64,000 nucleotides of DNA from Proales similis (Eukaryota; Rotifera; Eurotatoria; Ploima; Proalidae): assembly GCA_019059635.1 (NCBI GenBank), contig JAGVRJ010000005.1, positions 2,232,001-2,296,000 on the forward strand. The letters run 5' to 3'. How positions within the stretch are numbered: position 1 is the first letter of the stretch; each line of letters begins with the position of its first letter. A program made the translations under genes and the position numbers. Below, one piece after another: positions 61,788 to 64,000 of this stretch. The notes below the pieces were generated by a model. That model was not told the origin of the DNA. It did no database searches and was given only the letters and a program-made list of their open reading frames with translations.

Positions 61788-62101
61788 TTGACCGGTTCCT
61801 CTCAGTCTAGCCGGTTCAAACCGTTTTCTGCCGGCCTGTTTTCTTATTGTTTTGGCCTAGGAAATTAAAACTATTTTATTCGATTCGTAAACGCGTTCCT
61901 CAATGAACGAGATAGTTATTTTTACAAGAGGAGGAGAGATTCAAACGGATCCAGGTTGAAAGAACGAAACTTGGTGAAATTTATTTTTAACAAAACAAAT
62001 GCTTGAACTTGCAATTTTAATTTAATTATGGAATGAAATTAACGAAACGAAAACTTATTTAAATTCAAATTGAAACGAACTGAACTAGTGGAACGTGAAT
62101 T
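61788..62101. other. Convergent 3' flank
   Basis: The interval holds 314 AT-rich nt between convergent genes. ATTAAA at 61864-61869 could serve the plus-strand gene. TTTAAT-type sequences near 62020 could serve the minus-strand one. No coding region was seen. Confidence 0.35.
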
Positions 62102-64000
62102 TCACGATCTCTGCTGAGTGGTTTGTGAACAACTTAGGTAAATGAGATCCCGAAGCTGGTTCTCCGAAATGATCCGCTTAATCGGAATAGTTTTAGCTCC
62201 ATTCTCCTCCTGAAGGTTCTCGCTCCACGAGACATCAAGGTTAATCTGAAAAGCACGAGTTAGGCGGCGGCCAGAATTCGGCGATAAAGAGGCAAACTGC
62301 TTACGTATCGGTTCCTTTCATTCAGGCCCTTCAAAGAAAGCTTGAATGTTTGGATTAGCTCCATAGTGCGGGAAGCAAATGCATTCCGGTCGATCAGCTA
62401 TTCTCTCAAAGTTAAAGGTGGCTGCGGACAAAGAGGGCGGAATTCGGATGAACAAACCTCGACAAATTTGCTTCCGCTTGTTCCCTGACTGTATATGGAC
62501 TCTTCTTCCAACATAATATTGCGGAAGCGCTTATATTGGTCGAAAAACACCGGAACCAGTTTAGTGGACACTTCGGTGACGATTTGCTTGAGAACGAAAA
62601 CAGACTTTTGATCCAGGCCATCGGTGAAAGTGGAGCATTCCTGCCAAAGAAGACGAATTAGGAAAAAGGTGATGGAATAGAGCAAAAACGACTTCCTACC
62701 TCACTTGTGAGCCAAACAAGAAATTCGAACTGCTTCTGGAGAAAAGCGTCCACGTAAAGAATAGACGAGTCCTTATAGATGCTCCCGAGCAAGTAAACAA
62801 CACAAAGAACGATGCGGCTCGAGAGCTCTTTGAGGACATGCAGGTACTGAACAACATCAATGGCGACGTTTGACTGCATCAGCCACTTGAGGTGGTCGAT
62901 TTGCTTGGAAATTTCGGCTGTGAAGAGCTGGATGAAATAGGACTCGCTCTTGTCTGACCAGCATTTACCGCTCGAATTGGGTTCGATGATAAATCTACTG
63001 TGAATCTTGAAAACAATCGACTTGAGCATTTCTGAATTGAACATGACAAATGTTTAACACTTACCGCAGCGAAATCCTTGTTCCAAAACACAAACGTGAA
63101 ATAGGCATAAGACAAGTCGAGCAGGAAAAATGTGCTCGAGCTAATCTTGTTACACACTCTAATTAACATGTTCAATATGGGTCGGCCACACTTTTCGCCT
63201 TCTTTAGACGTGAATTAAGAGAAGATGAATGGTTGGCCAGTAAAGATAAATGGACAAATCGCGTCACTTACTTGTATAGCCGCTGTAAACCAAAGTTGAG
63301 AGCCAAAGCTTTAAATGTTCACAATAAGGAAACACACGAGTGTCGAGCATTTCGTCCATTAGAGAAAACATGTTGGCGCAGAGATCTTCGCAGTTGAAAC
63401 GGCTCTTGCTCGGATTGATCAATTCGATAATATTTGAAGTTTTGAGTATGAACTTGGCCGCACACTGGATCGGGTTTGTAGGTGTTTTCGCCTCTTTTCC
63501 GTTTTTCAAGTTGAGCACATGAACAGAGTGAAGAAGCAGCTCACACCGGCCAGTTGGCGGAAAATCGCTCTGGCCAGTGAGAGCCCAGATGATGCGTGCA
63601 AGTCGAGCCAGTCTGTCCATGTTCTGCCAGTAGTTCTTCTCAAACGACGTCAACGAGTTGGCCTCGTTGTTTGTTACTCCGTTCGCAGGGGTGAACGATA
63701 AATGCTGCCAAATCAGGGTCCAGAAAGTGGTCAAATGCTTGTTAATCTGCGAACGAGTCAAATTTTCCGGATTATACAGGACGCTCGCCTTTTTAAATCC
63801 GAAGCGGTGCAGGTTTTCGCTCGACAAAAGACTCACAAACTTTTGCTCAGCGACCTGAAGAACAAAGTCAAACAGCTTGCCATCCATGATCAGAGAAAGC
63901 ATCATCATTCCGTCTTCTTTCATCTCAGTGCTAAGGTAAGCGTCCACTCCGGTGGTTAGAAGTTGAAACGCCGATACCAAAGCGCTGAACGAAATGCGGT
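62102..64000 (-). CDS. Unidentified helical protein, C-terminal part, 5' partial
   Basis: Six exons run leftwards from the window edge: 64000-63272, 63201-63065, 63005-62700, 62640-62458, 62397-62305 and 62245-62102. All phases agree, giving about 530 residues to the stop. The frame is open at base 64000, so the start lies outside. The sequence is alpha-helical and hydrophobic-rich, without coiled coil, signal peptide or recognised motif. Samples are NYWQNMDRLARLARIIWALTG, SFVMDEML-like DEMLDTRVFPYCEHLKLW and VQYLHVLKELSSRIVL. It looks like an armadillo/HEAT-type or large scaffold C-terminus. The acceptor of exon 3 (TTTTCAAG, 63006) was preferred to a nearer AG because it gives a 59-nt intron. 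The family is unknown to me. Confidence 0.7.

Overview
The window is nuclear DNA from an animal with a compact genome. All genes are eukaryotic and most are cut by very short GT-AG introns (about 42-70 nt). AATAAA signals lie shortly after most stop codons, and there are no bacterial operons or ribosome binding sites. Clear animal orthologues include furry, complexin, endophilin-B, VIP36-type lectin, DEG/ENaC channel, DDX41, Sec8/EXOC4, a TRPM2-type channel and a peptide GPCR. LRRC9, mostly found in species with motile cilia or flagella, and a phosphoethanolamine methyltransferase pair, absent from mammals and insects, argue against an insect. A small invertebrate (for example a miniaturised spiralian or a similar compact lineage) fits, but I cannot name the phylum from sequence alone.

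Layout: 1-4417 (+) 3' end of furry; 6064-7092 (+) complexin; 7524-12652 (-) LRRC9; 13095-18697 (-) TRPM2-like channel with a NUDT9-H tail; 20503-22002 (+) endophilin-B; 22419-23739 (-) L-type lectin; 24449-25979 (-) DEG/ENaC subunit; 26848-28928 (+) DDX41; 29408-30694 (+) membrane protein with a PARP-like tail; 31321-38374 (+) P-loop GTPase plus SecA-like ATPase; 38690-43291 five lipocalins (three +, two -); 43691-45494 (-) neuromedin-U/pyrokinin-type GPCR; 45495-51965 gene-poor stretch with a repeat pair; 51966-54060 and 54695-56267 (+) two phosphoethanolamine methyltransferases; 56423-59269 (-) EXOC4/Sec8; 59662-61787 (+) unknown secreted coiled-coil protein; 62102-64000 (-) 3' part of an unidentified gene.

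The conserved housekeeping and neuronal genes flank an accessory island at about 29.4-43.3 kb. It holds the PARP-like membrane protein, the SecA-like gene and the lipocalin cluster. The SecA-like locus is the most unusual content: it combines an N-terminal GTPase domain, a long helical middle and a SecA-type DEAD motor split by a GC-AG intron. Its two large frames overlap by 17 nt, so it is either frameshifted or organised unusually. Exon limits were worked out by hand from reading frame, splice sites and homology, and may be off by a base or a codon in places.
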